Part shown: one piece after another, positions 24,101-33,096 of the stretch
Numbering within the stretch: position 1 is the stretch's first letter
How the letters are laid out: the number at the start of each line of letters is the position of its first letter
From: Balanoglossus misakiensis
Lineage: Eukaryota; Hemichordata
Assembly: GCA_040954595.2 (NCBI GenBank)
Contig: CM082581.2
Coordinates: 2,046,001 to 2,110,000 of the forward strand
Direction of reading: 5' to 3'
Length of the DNA: 64,000 bases
The notes under the pieces: generated by a model
The model's input: only the letters and a program-made list of their open reading frames with translations
Database searches by the model: none
Told to the model about the DNA's origin: nothing
Position numbers and translations under genes: made by a program

Positions 24101-27100
24101 TTTCTGTTTTGATGGCATTGTATCTATTATGTCAATGTAAGCCCCACTGCATGTCTGTATATTTATCAGTTTAATTATTGTATGAAGGCCGGTGGCCTAA
24201 GATACTGAAATAAATATATATATATAATGTCACAAAATTGAAATGTAATGTGAAATTTCCTTAAACAAACAAACAAACTAACAAACAAACAAACAAATAG
24301 ACAAAGACACAAACAAATGAATGAATATATCCGCATTGATAGAATTAACCTGCAGACGTCATGTTGGTATTTACCTTGTTTGGTATGGTCACATCAGCTT
24401 TGTGTTCCAATAACAATCTGACAAGGCCTTCACCACGACACCCTCTTACTGCATAATGCAAAGGGGGGTCTCCATTCTGTAAGTAATGAAGGAGGAGCAT
24501 GATGAGAATGTCAAGAAAAATGAAATGTAACATGAGGTTATTTTGTTAAAATGAACGATCGAACAAACACACAAACGACAAATAATCGCAAACTCCCTTG
24601 TGGATAATATTAACCAACAGTAAATGGCATTTGAACAGAAACAGTATCGACTCTACACACAAGATGTGTAATTCAGTTTTATACATGCATTTTAACGAGC
24701 TAAAAGAATTCTGACAAAATATCTGCCAGTTGATACAGAAAGAAAAGTTACTATAAATAATTCACAAACAAACTCAAATTTGACAACTTGCAAAACAGAT
24801 AACATTACGGATAACCAATACACCAATTTTAAACTGAACTTTATTTATGATTTTCTATCAAAAAACTGACAGTGATGTGATGTTAGTGAACATTTCCTGA
24901 ATGGGACCAATTTATTTTTGCAACCTGCACAATATAGAAGAAGATTTAGCAAACAACTACAGTGACATTTAGTAGAATTGTCAGAAGAATTTTGAATAAT
25001 CACATCTCATCTCCAATATGATGACAAATTTGAGATATGTGGAGATTTATGTGGAAACAGATCAAACATCTGAGCTAACCAAACTATGTTTATTTCCTGT
25101 AGGAGGGCATCAGACTGTTCTCAGCACAAAGTAGCCAAGCTGTGCAGACTGAACGATGTCGATCAAAGGGGAAATAACAGAGAAATTGTATGTGACAAGG
25201 GATAAATCAATCATCATTAAAATAAATTTCTACTGAGTGGTCCAACAATATCAAGTAGAGTTGTGCAATGGTGTCACTCGTTATTTGTAGAAATAGTGTT
25301 TAAATAAAAAAAACTTGAATTTCACCAAAAAAAAACCATCTGAAGAAAGTTAACACTGATTCCCTTTCTCCATCGCACTGCATCAAAAAGTCTAATAACC
25401 AAAGAAAGACTTCAGTGGACACTGTGGCCAATGGGAATGTGTGGCAAACAAAATTAAATGCAATGAATGCAGTCATTCTTTTCATGTAATATAAAGAACA
25501 AACAAAATTATCAAAACTCTTCATAAGAGATAACATTGGAAGCCACAGTAGCACTAACTTTCAAGGACATTTGTGTAACCATTCCAGCCGTGCCCCACAC
25601 TAAAACAGAACAGATTGGACCAGTCACACTTCCCTTAATCCTATTGTTCCCAATGTTTATCTCATCAATATATTTATTGCATGCTTTTAGCACCTTCTCT
25701 CAGGTTCTGGAACCTGGTTGGTTAAAACTTGCTGTTCTGGCCATCTTGATCACCCCCTTTGAAATGATTGGGTAAGTGACAGACAGTGATGAGAAGCTGA
25801 GGAGTGGAGCCGCACAGACCTCATGTTTTATAAGCTTGAGCTATTTCCAAGAGAAAGAGCAATCCAAATGCTGCCGCTGTGTTGCTCAGAATGATGAAAA
25901 AAATCATCCGACTGAACAATTTAATGTTAAAATGTAATATATTTTATAAAGTTTATAAAAGGTAAATTGGGTTGGCACTGTGCTATTAGGCCTGAAGTAC
26001 AAGCTAAAACTGGCCGACTCCTCTCGGCACCGTCAACAAGCACCCCTGCCCCCAGCAAGTCCCCAACTTGACATGTGTGATGTGACCATGGCTGCGCATC
26101 CGTCCTTCGGTCCTAAAAGTTGCCAAACAAACCCCTTTTTAAAATGGCCCCAATCAGAGCCGCAATGAAAACAAGTTCTTCTGGTAAAGTCTTACTCAAA
26201 ATGTTGCTATGACTATAATTCTGACACAAAACTGAGCATGAGTGTGGACTGATTGCATAAACATATTTTGAAAGTACTTCCTGTAAAAAAGGGAGGAGGC
26301 TCCACAAACCAGACTATTTTTGTTTATGTACATGATATACTTGTGCGAGGGTTGTCAACTTGATAGCCATTCTCAAGATTTACAATCATTATAAGAGTGT
26401 ACGTATACAAGAAAAGTAAATTCCTGAATATTAAAGGGACAAAGTCTCTCTCTCTCTCGCTTCCCTTTTTCCATTAATTATGTTTGATACAAGACACTGT
26501 TTATGTTATTCTACATGTGTATGTAGTGAATTAACGTTCGACCACACACAAATATGCAAAGGAGAATTTATTAATAAGCCATACCCACCAAAATCTTATC
26601 AGATCTAGAACTTATCATAACAATGCTACATACAAAATTTCGTATCATTGGATTCAATTTCTCTCAAGATATGAGTGGAACAAAATCTGTCTACAGAAGG
26701 ACAGACAGAAATCGCTGTGCCAATAATGAGATTATTATTTAAACCACAAAAGATTGACGATAAACAATGCAATAAACAACAACATCCTTATGTTCAACAA
26801 GACAGTTTTTGGCAGATGCTGGAGACAATCCCCCTTTCTCATAACTCCAAATTGCTCACAGTGGAGATCAAATGTCTCAGATATAGGAGAGACAATCACA
26901 TCACCATAATGAATCAATACTTGCCTGTGTCTGGACAACACCTGGCCGAGAGGAAGTAGTTTTGATTCAAAGGACAGTGACAAATTATATGGCACCTCCT
27001 TATGATGAATTGTATTAGGTACCAGACAGGAGTTGGCAGATGCTGGAGGCCGACAGACAATCACCCTATCTGATACGTTCTGTGATAGGATTGGCATGGA

Positions 27101-29939
27101 CTGTCATCAGTCTATCTGTACAACACCTGACCAATGGAGGGAGTAGTTTTGATTCAAAGGGCAATGGACAAATATATACATTGTATCCCAGACACAATTT
27201 ACTAAGAAAACTACAGAGGAAATGGCACTATTGAGAAAGCTCATACTTTTAGAATTTACCTGCAGAAGTCAGGTTGGTATTTACCTTGTTTTGTATGGTT
27301 ACATCAGCTTTGTGTTCCAATAACAATCTGACACGGCCTTCACCAACATCCCTCCTTGCTGCAGAGTGCAAAGGGGTGTCTCCCCACTGTAAGTAATGAA
27401 GGAGGAGCATGAGAACTATGTCACAAAAATTAAACGTAATGTGTAATTTTCCTTAAACAAAAAACATACAAACAAACAAACAAACAAACAAACAAACAAA
27501 CAAAAAATGAATGAATAAATCATTCCATACTGATAGATTAACCTGCAGAAGTCAAGTTGGTATTTACCTGGGTTTGTATGGTAACATCAGCTTTGTGTTC
27601 CAATAACAATCTGACACAGCCTTCACCACCAAACCCTGCTGCATCATTCAAAGGGGTGACTCCATCCTGTAAGTAATGAAGGAGAAGCATGGGAACAATG
27701 TCACAAAAATTGAAATGTAATATGAGGTTTCTTTAAACAAACAAACAAACAAACAAACCTATAAATAAATAAACAAATATCAAAAGTATCAGCCATATTG
27801 CAAAAAACAAGCAAGAATGGCATACTGACTGATTTGAAAGGATAATGCACAGTCCTTCTACACACAAAATGAAAATTGCCGACTGTTAAAATGAATACAG
27901 ATCAAAGAATGACGGTGAAGAATCTCAATTGATTCTAACAGCGAGGAAAACGCTTTGACTGGTCATATAGTTTTTAACATTGGATGTTTTAGACTCCATA
28001 GCTTAACTAAGGATGGAGGGGATCTGGAAGATTTAAAAAAAGATTGCCAGCAAAATTTCAGAGATGGCTTGAAAAAAAATAAAAATTTGTTAACTTTGGT
28101 GAAACACAAAAAAATGCATCAAAATTTACTTTCTGGAACATATTTATTCATTCGGAACAAATGTGTCAAATACACTATGGTTCAACATCTTTGGCTAAAT
28201 TGTAAAGATTGTTAAATTTAGAGTGCAATGTGTCCCACTGTCCTTCCTATGGCTGGATCCCAAGGGTATCATGGTTAGTAAAACTAAATCAGTATGGGTA
28301 ATACTTTTTGGCCTTTCCCTCTTCTTGTTCAGGGTTAGCTTGTTTCTTCCCATTGAATTTGGATCATGCAAAGTAATTTTGGATGAAAATAAGAGTGTTG
28401 TAATTAGGTCTTTTTCAAAGGCATTTTTTTATTATCCAATTGTGTGGCCACATTATCCATAATAAAGTGATAAGTCAGTTCACGTACCTCATCCTTCGCA
28501 TTGACATCTGCACCATGGCTAATCAACATCCTGACAGCATCCAATTTACCTTTGAAGGACGCTGCATGCAATGCTGTGGAATCATTCTGGAATAAAGACG
28601 TTTAATGTTGGAATAAAAATGACATCACAAATCTGATACTTGCAATGTGAGTCAACTGCTTGATCTTTTGATGAGGAAACTCTAGGAATTTCATCACAAT
28701 GAGCTTCAGTCACTATTGTAATAATGGTTTTGATTACGATGGTGTGTTATTTCAGTAATAGACTGATATAGATTTGATTCTGAAAGATCATAATAATAGT
28801 ATTTTCTAAGGTTGAGTGACAATTCTCTATGACCAAAACACATGTACAGTAAAACCCGTCTAATCCAAAGGGACAGAAGAAATTGTTCAGTTTACAGACG
28901 TTTCTGGTTTGTAAAGGTTCTTTTAACACGTGGTTCTATGTCAAGGGGACAGGAAAATGTGTTCATTATAGACAGTTTTCCAGATACGGCATGTTCCATT
29001 TCGACAGGTATTACTGTATGTGGTTGAACCACATTGAACCAAACTGTAGACTGATACCATGTTCACACTAGGTAAAACTGGAACTGTTGATGAAAAAGTC
29101 TGCACTGAATTGAGATTATTTATATTTGTGGGCTAGTGTAGGTCTGTTTTTGCACAATCTAAATGTGGTGTTGTGATATCATTTTGGGAGTGTGTGGTAT
29201 TTTGGAAGTTCATAGATATCTAGTTGATTCAGTGTTACTGTTGTGTGAAAAGCCAGTCACTCATAACCATTGAAATGTTTCTGAAACGTCTCTGCTCAAA
29301 TGCCGGCATAAAATATTACATGTGAACAGTTGAAGTGGTCCTGGAACATTTCAGGGGTTCAGCTAGTGCTACTACAGTAACAGCATCAGGGGTGCTATAG
29401 AAAGCGGCGTGGCAAACTGCAATGATGTATTTGCAAACAGAATAGTGCGATGGACCTTGAAAAACACCCCAGTTGAGAATTAGTTCTTGCCACAGAGAAT
29501 TTGAAACACCATAGTTGACCCCTAAAAATACTGCTTGCAGCAGACCTCTCCGTGTCTGTAAGTTTATCTTTGTGGAAGAATTGACATTAGGAATATCTTG
29601 TTTGCACCAAGAATCCATTTTATTTCAACAAAATTCGTTATTTTAAAAATATATTTCTATTAAAAGTTGTTACTTACCAAAAACCCAGGCTGTCTATCGT
29701 TATTTTGTTGCACGTAATTGAAATACAGTTTCACACAATTTTTTTAAGTTCCTGCATGCACCGCATGTGAAAAATTAAATATCAAACGCTAGCCCTGAGC
29801 GATGACTCTGTATAAAACATTGGTCAATACGAACACTTACCTGTCCTGGGTATTTACCCCTTGCATTGACATCATATCCATCAGCTATTAGCGACTGAAT
29901 CTTTGCAACATCACCCTTCACTGCGGCATTGATTAGATT
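6026..29939 (-). CDS. Ankyrin-repeat gene, at least 17 single-repeat exons (span)
   Basis: This is the whole visible part of a minus-strand gene read from 29,939 down to 6,026; both ends are probably missing. Each exon encodes one ankyrin repeat with the GDTPLHYAA helix signature, then LVRLLLEHKAD and IQNK. Each is 99 or 102 nt, phase 0 at both ends, with a TACAG-type acceptor and usually GTAAAT as donor. The two 5'-most exons (29,841 and 28,488) are diverged, those at 24.4-27.7 kb intermediate, and the rest nearly identical, which suggests growth by tandem exon duplication at about 250-bp pitch. Introns hold the 1.43-kb arrays, the hairpin arrays and a LINE. Ankyrin repeats normally bind protein partners; the full domain set, start codon and role cannot be seen. 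Two exons carry stops, so the gene may be partly decayed or may skip them. Confidence 0.75.
6212..7647 (+). repeat. Tandem unit 4, head type A
   Basis: The unit opens block II directly after an A-rich intron stretch that follows ankyrin exon a. It has three DR1 modules. The E-box has decayed to GTCATGTGAC at 7493-7502. Confidence 0.85.
7648..9082 (+). repeat. Tandem unit 5, head type B
   Basis: The type B head has GCTGCGAGCAGC instead of GCTGCAAGCAGC, as in unit 10. DR1 modules lie near 7803, 8039 and 8310. GTCACGTGAC is intact at 8923-8932. Confidence 0.85.
9083..10507 (+). repeat. Tandem unit 6, head type A
   Basis: This is a type A unit. The first DR1 is AGGTCAGAGGTCA and the other two (near 9466 and 9738) are perfect. 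GTCACGTGAC is intact at 10351-10360. Confidence 0.85.
10508..11949 (+). repeat. Tandem unit 7, head type A
   Basis: This is a type A unit with three perfect DR1 motifs. GTCACGTGAC is intact at 11788-11797. The GAAAG tail runs into hairpin array 2. Confidence 0.85.
11950..12180. repeat. Hairpin array 2 (four hairpins)
   Basis: Hairpins lie at 11967-12000, 12020-12053, 12073-12106 and 12142-12175. The first three are 53 bp apart; the last follows the longer GAAGGAAAGACAG linker. The second has the stem TACGGGCCCAAGCC with its exact complement GGCTTGGGCCCGTA. Compared with the related hairpin at 5768, an added C in one arm is matched by an added G in the other. Loops are TGGTAT, TGGCTT, TTGCTT and TGGCTT. 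Confidence 0.9.
12231..12332 (-). CDS. Ankyrin exon b
   Basis: The exon is 102 nt and phase 0. It has TPSH in place of the usual TPLH, and GHVRLLLEHKADVT. Confidence 0.8.
12481..12582 (-). CDS. Ankyrin exon c
   Basis: The exon is 102 nt and phase 0, 250 bp from exon b. It has TPSHDAARRDGGEG and ADANIQNK, with a GTAAAT donor. Confidence 0.8.
12735..12836 (-). CDS. Ankyrin exon d
   Basis: The exon is 102 nt and phase 0. It has TPLHYAARRVGGEC, with Cys where the sister exons have Gly. Confidence 0.8.
12985..13086 (-). CDS. Ankyrin exon e
   Basis: The exon is 102 nt and phase 0. It has TPLHYAARRVGGEG and ADVTIQNK. Upstream in the gene (higher coordinates) the next 4.4 kb is array block III. 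Confidence 0.8.
13172..14591 (+). repeat. Tandem unit 8, head type A
   Basis: First unit of block III. Two receptor-site modules are mutated (AGGTCAGAGGTCA near 13327 and AGGTCAAAGGTCC near 13556). The E-box reads GTCACGTTAC at 14443-14452. Confidence 0.85.
14592..16021 (+). repeat. Tandem unit 9, head type A
   Basis: This is a type A unit with three perfect DR1 motifs (near 14747, 14983 and 15255). GTCACGTGAC is intact at 15871-15880. Confidence 0.85.
16022..17456 (+). repeat. Tandem unit 10, head type B
   Basis: Type B head with GCTGCGAGCAGC. DR1 motifs lie near 16177, 16411 and 16683. The E-box reads GTCACGTGAA at 17299-17308. The tail runs into hairpin array 3. Confidence 0.85.
17457..17615. 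repeat. Hairpin array 3 (three hairpins)
   Basis: Hairpins lie at 17474-17507, 17527-17560 and 17580-17613, exactly 53 bp apart. Stems are 14 bp with 6-nt loops TTGCTT, TGGCTT and TGGTAT. The middle one is the C/G-expanded type also seen at 12020. Their order differs from arrays 1 and 2. Confidence 0.9.
17667..17768 (-). CDS. Ankyrin exon f
   Basis: The exon is 102 nt and phase 0. It has TPSHDAARRDGGEG, and the acceptor is TTATAG rather than TTACAG. Confidence 0.78.
17917..18015 (-). CDS. Ankyrin exon g
   Basis: The exon is 99 nt (33 codons) and phase 0, with TPLHYAARRIGKGLVRLLL. Confidence 0.8.
18164..18262 (-). CDS. Ankyrin exon h
   Basis: The exon is 99 nt and phase 0, with TPLHYAARDGDEGHVRLLL and ADVYIQNK. 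Confidence 0.8.
18399..18500 (-). pseudogene. Ankyrin exon i with in-frame TAA
   Basis: The exon is 102 nt with normal-looking splice sites. The Glu codon of LLLEHKAD is TAA here (plus-strand 18429-18431), a single base change from the sister exons. Including it would truncate the protein; skipping it keeps the frame because the exon is phase 0 at both ends. Confidence 0.85.
18657..18755 (-). pseudogene. Ankyrin exon j with in-frame TGA
   Basis: The exon is 99 nt. The Gln codon near the end (IQNK in the sisters) is TGA here (plus-strand 18663-18665), which needs two base changes from CAA. TPLH is also changed to TLLH. The splice borders remain. Confidence 0.85.
18900..18998 (-). CDS. Ankyrin exon k
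   Basis: The exon is 99 nt and phase 0. It begins TGDTPLHYAARRVGKG and ends with IQNK and GTAAAG. Confidence 0.8.
19170..19271 (-). CDS. Ankyrin exon l
   Basis: The exon is 102 nt and phase 0, with TGDTPLHYAARRDGGEG and a final Glu (IQNE) in place of Lys. The intron upstream in the gene is the one split by the 4.9-kb LINE. Confidence 0.8.
19437..20630 (+). CDS. LINE ORF1 protein with N-terminal 2A motif
   Basis: The product is a 397-aa ORF1p, the RNA-binding chaperone of the LINE particle. Residues 1-124 are an N-terminal extension with a hydrophobic stretch near 53-68. GDIELNPGP (125-133) matches the 2A consensus D-x-E-x-N-P-G-P, where ribosomes skip the last Gly-Pro bond, so the extension would be released from the rest. 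A long charged coiled coil follows (about 171-250), then an RRM-like region (about 252-325, NLLFHNI and IVAKFTRFKQRE) and a basic C-terminal domain, the order typical of L1-like ORF1 proteins. The reading frame is intact and ends in TAG. The start chosen is the first Met of the open frame; a later Met (for example residue 72) would still keep the 2A motif. Confidence 0.88.
   Translation: MGISLQLWRGRIGGFSQPNSWKCVESHSGDVSQRTRYSRWPPVLDYLCRTTATVFIIELTLLVGSLLSKIEMDNLASFSTNEDINSFMEYEHVMVFEQRMVTNAIATAGLQGNTVFVPLLLTLSGDIELNPGPPKAVKQVKLTECTGTQRELRSNSTPTVSEPEAPKETSLADVIREIRELKVDLKTQIDTSVHDVHDRVDELKDEVNRLRSKLRENYQETARLAEENKYLKDNISTVLRELDDVKGRMKRDNLLFHNIEQSPNETWDDTENKVKTFLSEKLDLDGSSFEFDGVHRLSNAKGHPQPIVAKFTRFKQREQVLQKARGSLKNTNFRVSEDFTPRVRETRRKLGQFLQKAREEGKRAFLNYDKLKIDGTLYIFDDSLNDIRPFNRNHRDR
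19809..19835 (+). promoter_or_regulatory. 2A-like ribosome-skipping motif
   Basis: These codons read GDIELNPGP, with the skip expected between Gly132 and Pro133. 2A-like motifs are known in some metazoan and trypanosomatid non-LTR elements. The upstream residues (VPLLLTLS) fit the usual Leu-rich lead-in. Confidence 0.85.
20631..24085 (+). pseudogene. LINE ORF2 (APE endonuclease, reverse transcriptase), broken
   Basis: Endonuclease motifs are visible: WNINGLKSK (about 20730), LTETWA, LCGDFNART and SDHQP. Reverse transcriptase motifs follow: KAAGVDGIPADFF, RGITLLP, QAGFRKNRST, FIDFEKAFDRIDH (motif A), GVQQGSVLSPLLFN (B) and CFADDL (C), then NYLGL. Near the C-terminus there is a CQFC...H...C zinc-knuckle-like cluster. 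Damage: a frame change near 20,765 between the first endonuclease motif and the rest; an in-frame TGA at about 21,691; and a frame change near 23,035 where the segment expected after motif C is missing. The frame directly after the ORF1 stop (TAG, 20628-20630) runs open into the first endonuclease motif, so ORF1 and ORF2 are in the same frame here. Confidence 0.9.
24224..24374. other. Resumed ankyrin intron with (AAAC)n
   Basis: This is the remainder of the intron cut by the LINE: ATAATGTCACAAAATTG, then an AAAC-rich stretch and the usual ATATCCGCATTGATAG phrase that precedes each ankyrin exon on this strand. Confidence 0.8.
24375..24476 (-). CDS. Ankyrin exon m (diverged)
   Basis: The exon is 102 nt and phase 0. 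It reads NGDPPLHYAVRGCRGEG, then LVRLLLEHKADVTIPNK. TPLH is changed to PPLH and IQNK to IPNK, and it is clearly older than exons a-l. Confidence 0.75.
26431..26556 (+). repeat. Partial copy of MITE-like repeat M1
   Basis: It starts TTAAAGGGACAAAGTCTC and shares TTAATTATGTTTGATACAAG and the CACATG/GTAGTGAATT phrases with the copies at 50,843 and 59,338. It breaks off after the CACACACAA phrase. Confidence 0.75.
26812..27180 (+). repeat. Diverged tandem duplication, about 220-bp pitch
   Basis: TTGGCAGATGCTGGAG occurs near 26811 and again near 27032. Both copies go on to a GACAATCAC phrase, ACAACACCTG and TAGTTTTGATTCAAAGG. The copies are imperfect and non-coding. Confidence 0.65.
27285..27386 (-). 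CDS. Ankyrin exon n
   Basis: The exon is 102 nt and phase 0, with WGDTPLHSAARRDVGEG, then RVRLLLEHKADVTIQNK. Splice borders are normal. Confidence 0.78.
27568..27666 (-). CDS. Ankyrin exon o
   Basis: The exon is 99 nt and phase 0, with DGVTPLNDAAGFGGEG and an end of VTIQTQ before GTAAAT. TPLH is changed to TPLN. Confidence 0.75.
27667..28487. other. Ankyrin intron
   Basis: It contains the usual AAAC-rich intron stretch near 27,740 and otherwise unique A/T-rich DNA. I see no gene. Confidence 0.5.
28488..28586 (-). CDS. Ankyrin exon p (canonical, diverged)
   Basis: The exon is 99 nt, phase 0, between TTTATTCCAG and GTACGTG. It has TALHAASFKGKLDAVRMLI and SHGADVNAKDE, a textbook ankyrin repeat quite unlike the homogenised exons downstream, so probably an original repeat of the gene. 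Confidence 0.85.
28847..29016. mobile_element. pogo/Tigger-like MITE, copy 1
   Basis: The ends are inverted: CAGTAAAACCCGTCT at the left, and a right end whose complement starts CAGTAATACCTGTC. Both ends are flanked by TA (28845-28846 and 29017-29018), the Tc1/mariner-type target. It is 170 bp, non-coding and imperfect. A second copy lies at 36,417. Confidence 0.75.
29017..29840. other. Ankyrin intron, no feature seen
   Basis: This is unique A/T-rich sequence between exons p and q. I see no repeat or exon in it. Confidence 0.45.
29841..29939 (-). CDS. Ankyrin exon q (5'-most seen)
   Basis: The exon is 99 nt, phase 0, between GTTACAG and GTAAGTG. It reads NLINAAVKGDVAKIQSLIAD and then GYDVNARGK. 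The degenerate first helix (INAAVKGD, no TPLH) is typical of an N-terminal capping ankyrin repeat, so the protein's 5' exons should lie just upstream at higher coordinates. Confidence 0.82.
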
Positions 29940-32900
29940 CTGTAACATTCAACAATCAACATTTCTTTCATCAAAATATTCTCAAAATGCAATCATAAAC
30001 AGCAGTAATATAAAAGGAAAACATTGAAATCTTCATTAATGAAAAATTATGAAGCCAAAACATGATCATGTACGCCAATTTGAATACAAAATGATGACAT
30101 CATGTTGTGAGAAAACAAAGACAACACAATCACTCTTCTCCAAGACAAAGCAGCAAGATCTCCAAAGGGCAACAGGAAAACAGAAATACAAAACCGGTGT
30201 TGGCACTCTCAGGGAAAATAGACATTGCCTGTCCATAACATTTCCAGGAATTTTCAACAACAAAAAGACAATTTGGATTCACCTCCTATTGATGTGTTGG
30301 TACCCCCTGGAAATTTAATTGTCAAAGGGGCACCTGAGTGCCCTTTAAAATGATGTTACTCACATGTTGAAGATATAACATTCCCCCTTGCCAGAGTGGA
30401 ATCACCCTCAAATATTCTGGCGAAGGGGGACATATACCCCCTGCTGATACCATCCTGAATAAAACACTGTCTGAATATATATATATATATATATGGAAGA
30501 AAATGAGACAAAAGCCCCCTTAGCTCCTAATTTACAAAAACTGGGACAGTTAATGCCATAATACAAATATAAAGCAATAACAATGTTTCTAATATAAAGA
30601 ACTATGGTTTAGACACCCATCCGTATTTCAAATCTCATTTGAACATTGTCATGTTATAAGATGTACCATTTTTATCATTTTCAAAGACAGTGATGATACC
30701 GAAAAGCGTCCCCTTCTCTGTGATAGTTTTGGGAACATGCATGGATAGCTATTGACCCTGAGTGTATCACCACCAGGGGAGGGTAGAAATTCACAATCTT
30801 TCGACATTCATATATTTTCCTTTTGTCATTCTGTATACACTTTCCTTCTGTAGTTTTTCTCTAGCAATTTATGTTTTAAGTATGTGAGAAATAACACAAT
30901 AGCTTAATTACAGACACAATAATTGGTGTTCAAGAATGTGGTCGAAAAACAATTTGTTTCACTAACAACAATGACATGAATAATTTTATATCATTGCTAC
31001 AAAAATGCTGGGAGTTGTGATCGTGCCTGGGGAGTGATGACTGCTGACAGTCTAAAGCTTGAGTACCTGGGAAGGGTGCTAATTGCTCTGACTGACTCGA
31101 TAACTCTACAATTAATGTGGATTAATTAAATGTTGACAGAATGAAGAGTGCAGATATGAAGTCAAGTTTGGCCCACAAAACTTCAGTTATGTGTTCCACT
31201 ATTTATGAAAAAGCAAATTAATTTAATAACTTCACGTTGCAATAGTAAACCAAGTAGTCATTACCATCACATGAATGTCGCCAAAAACCAACATGAGAAC
31301 GTGGAATGAGAATTGTGTAATATTAATTGCAGCTTCCGCAATATATTTTGTTTGACCCATTATATTTACATTTTGTGCAGGGATTGTTTTGCCATTTATG
31401 GCTGTGTACAATCGAATCTGCAAAACTGATAACAGTTTCATAAATACTCTGTGTGCCATCATGATTCTGACAAATAGATGCTTATTTTTCTTTGTAGTGC
31501 AGCTTGTATTTACTTATTGACTTTTATACAGATACAGTCTTCAAAATCAAATGATTAGCTAGACGACGCAATACCAACAAAACTAACTTGCCAGTTGAAC
31601 TCAAGACTGCAACATCGTGATATGGTGTAATTTGTGAATGAATTTCAAGGCAATGTTAATGACACAACAATGCAATGGCTTCCCCGGAAGATAAAGACCC
31701 ACAGGTAAGTTACTTTTGAACTGAATTTACGCTGTCCGTCTCATCATGACCACCCATAATCTATCAACAGGTGTTTCAGAATAAATATCCGTCTGCTGAG
31801 ATTTTTCTTGGTTCAAGTGGACTGAAACATTTGAACGACAAAATTTACAAATTACCACCCGGACAGAACGTGTCGCAGCAAAATTAAAGTTGTGAAAACT
31901 TGACAAATTGTCGATGAAATTCAACACTGCAGACAGCAACTTGTAGACACGGCAATATATGTGTGCTCACATTTGCATGTTAGCTCCAATTGCAAGTCAG
32001 CTCAAACCAGCTCTGTGCTATGCGCGTTTTGTACGCCTAAAATATTAGTCCATGAATCTGACTTGTTCTACAAGACATCAAATGACTGTCCAAACATCTG
32101 TGGAAAGGTGAATCAGTCAGTCAGTCTATCCGTCAGTTGTGAGTGGGGTGTCTGTGTTGGATCGAGAGACTGTGAGTGGGGCACACAACTTTTAACAATG
32201 ACATCATGGAAACTGTTTGTTGTTTGTGCTGGACGTACAAAGTTTTTACTAGTAATAAATTGCTCGTCATATTTTATTATCACAATCCAAAGTTTTCAAT
32301 CTATGTCTGTATTACTGTATAGTCAATCATTCTCGAGTCTGATTAGCATCTCTTCAGTGGCTCACTCCACATAGATACCAATTACCATATCAACAGACAA
32401 TGACCTTTCTGACCTGTGCGAGTTCATTCAAGGTGACACAATTGTCGATTGTAAGCGAACAGTGTTTCAGCCGCACTCAGTTTAATGTCATGCTAACCTA
32501 TGATCACTTGGCTATCAGGTTTTATTGGGCCAGTGGCATGCTTGATCTAGATGTTATTTTTGGAAGCAAAGTTGACGGCTAGATACTAGACTAGGATAGT
32601 GCATGATCACATACACGCCAAGATGAATTATTATAAACACAGAAATCATAGTGTCCTTCATAGTTGCATAGGTGTATGCAGGGACAGTTAAATTCTCTTC
32701 ATCTTAATTTCATTCAAAAGCCTTGAATGCTAAATTTTCATGTTGGGATCGGTACGTAACAGCTTGAAAATGTAATTCGCCCATGCAGTCAAATTTAGAT
32801 AACAAGAAACAATGTTCTCTTTGTGTAGCCCTTATTAGAAAGGACAGGTATGGTCCCCTTTGGCCATAATGCCCTGACCATATCATCGATCACCTCATGG

Positions 32901-33092
32901 TATCACACAAACAAACACACAAAATGTTGAGTGGTTTACGAGGGTACTCGTTCTAAGCTATTTTCTTCATGATGTTTAGAGATGGCAAAACGTTGACAAT
33001 AGCAAAGATGCTGAAAGCCAGTTACCAAACATTCTTTGAGAAATTGTGTTAAAGATGTATGATCAGTAAAATTGAACGTGTTGTTATTTCTC
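29940..33092. other. Intergenic or intronic DNA, no clear gene
   Basis: It holds an (AT)n microsatellite at 30474-30494 and a possible small plus-strand exon at 31675-31704. No convincing first exon of the ankyrin gene was found. The open frames here lack recognisable domains. Confidence 0.45.
31675..31704 (+). CDS. Possible 5' coding exon (10 codons)
   Basis: An ATG in good context (GCAATGG) opens MASPEDKDPQ and ends exactly at CAG followed by GTAAGT, a strong donor. It looks like a short first exon of a plus-strand gene. No matching downstream exon was identified and it lacks a signal peptide, so it is unlikely to start the lectin gene. It could be chance. Confidence 0.3.
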
Positions 33093-33096
33093 TTAA

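Larger units (their letters stand above)
19305..24223 (+). mobile_element. 4.9-kb APE-type LINE with 2A-bearing ORF1
   Basis: This is a two-ORF non-LTR retrotransposon inserted antisense to the ankyrin gene. The ankyrin intron sequence stops after GAGAATAAT (19304) and resumes with ATAATGTCACAAAA at 24224, so ATAAT is a likely 5-bp target duplication. The order is a 5' leader of about 130 bp, ORF1, ORF2 (endonuclease then reverse transcriptase) and a short 3' UTR ending in a (TA)n tail. The presence of a leader and both ORFs argues for a nearly full-length copy. ORF2 is broken in at least three places, so this copy is not autonomous. Clade is not fixed by eye; it is outside the group of copies A-C downstream. 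Confidence 0.93.
24477..27284. other. Long ankyrin intron, mostly unique sequence
   Basis: I see no gene in this 2.8 kb. It holds a partial M1-type repeat (26431-26556) and a diverged duplication (26812-27180), listed separately. The remaining short open frames look like chance. Confidence 0.5.

Noticed and set aside
25300-25554. Open frames in the ankyrin intron and the 30-38 kb region
   Set aside because: They are short, without domains, splice logic or similarity to neighbours.
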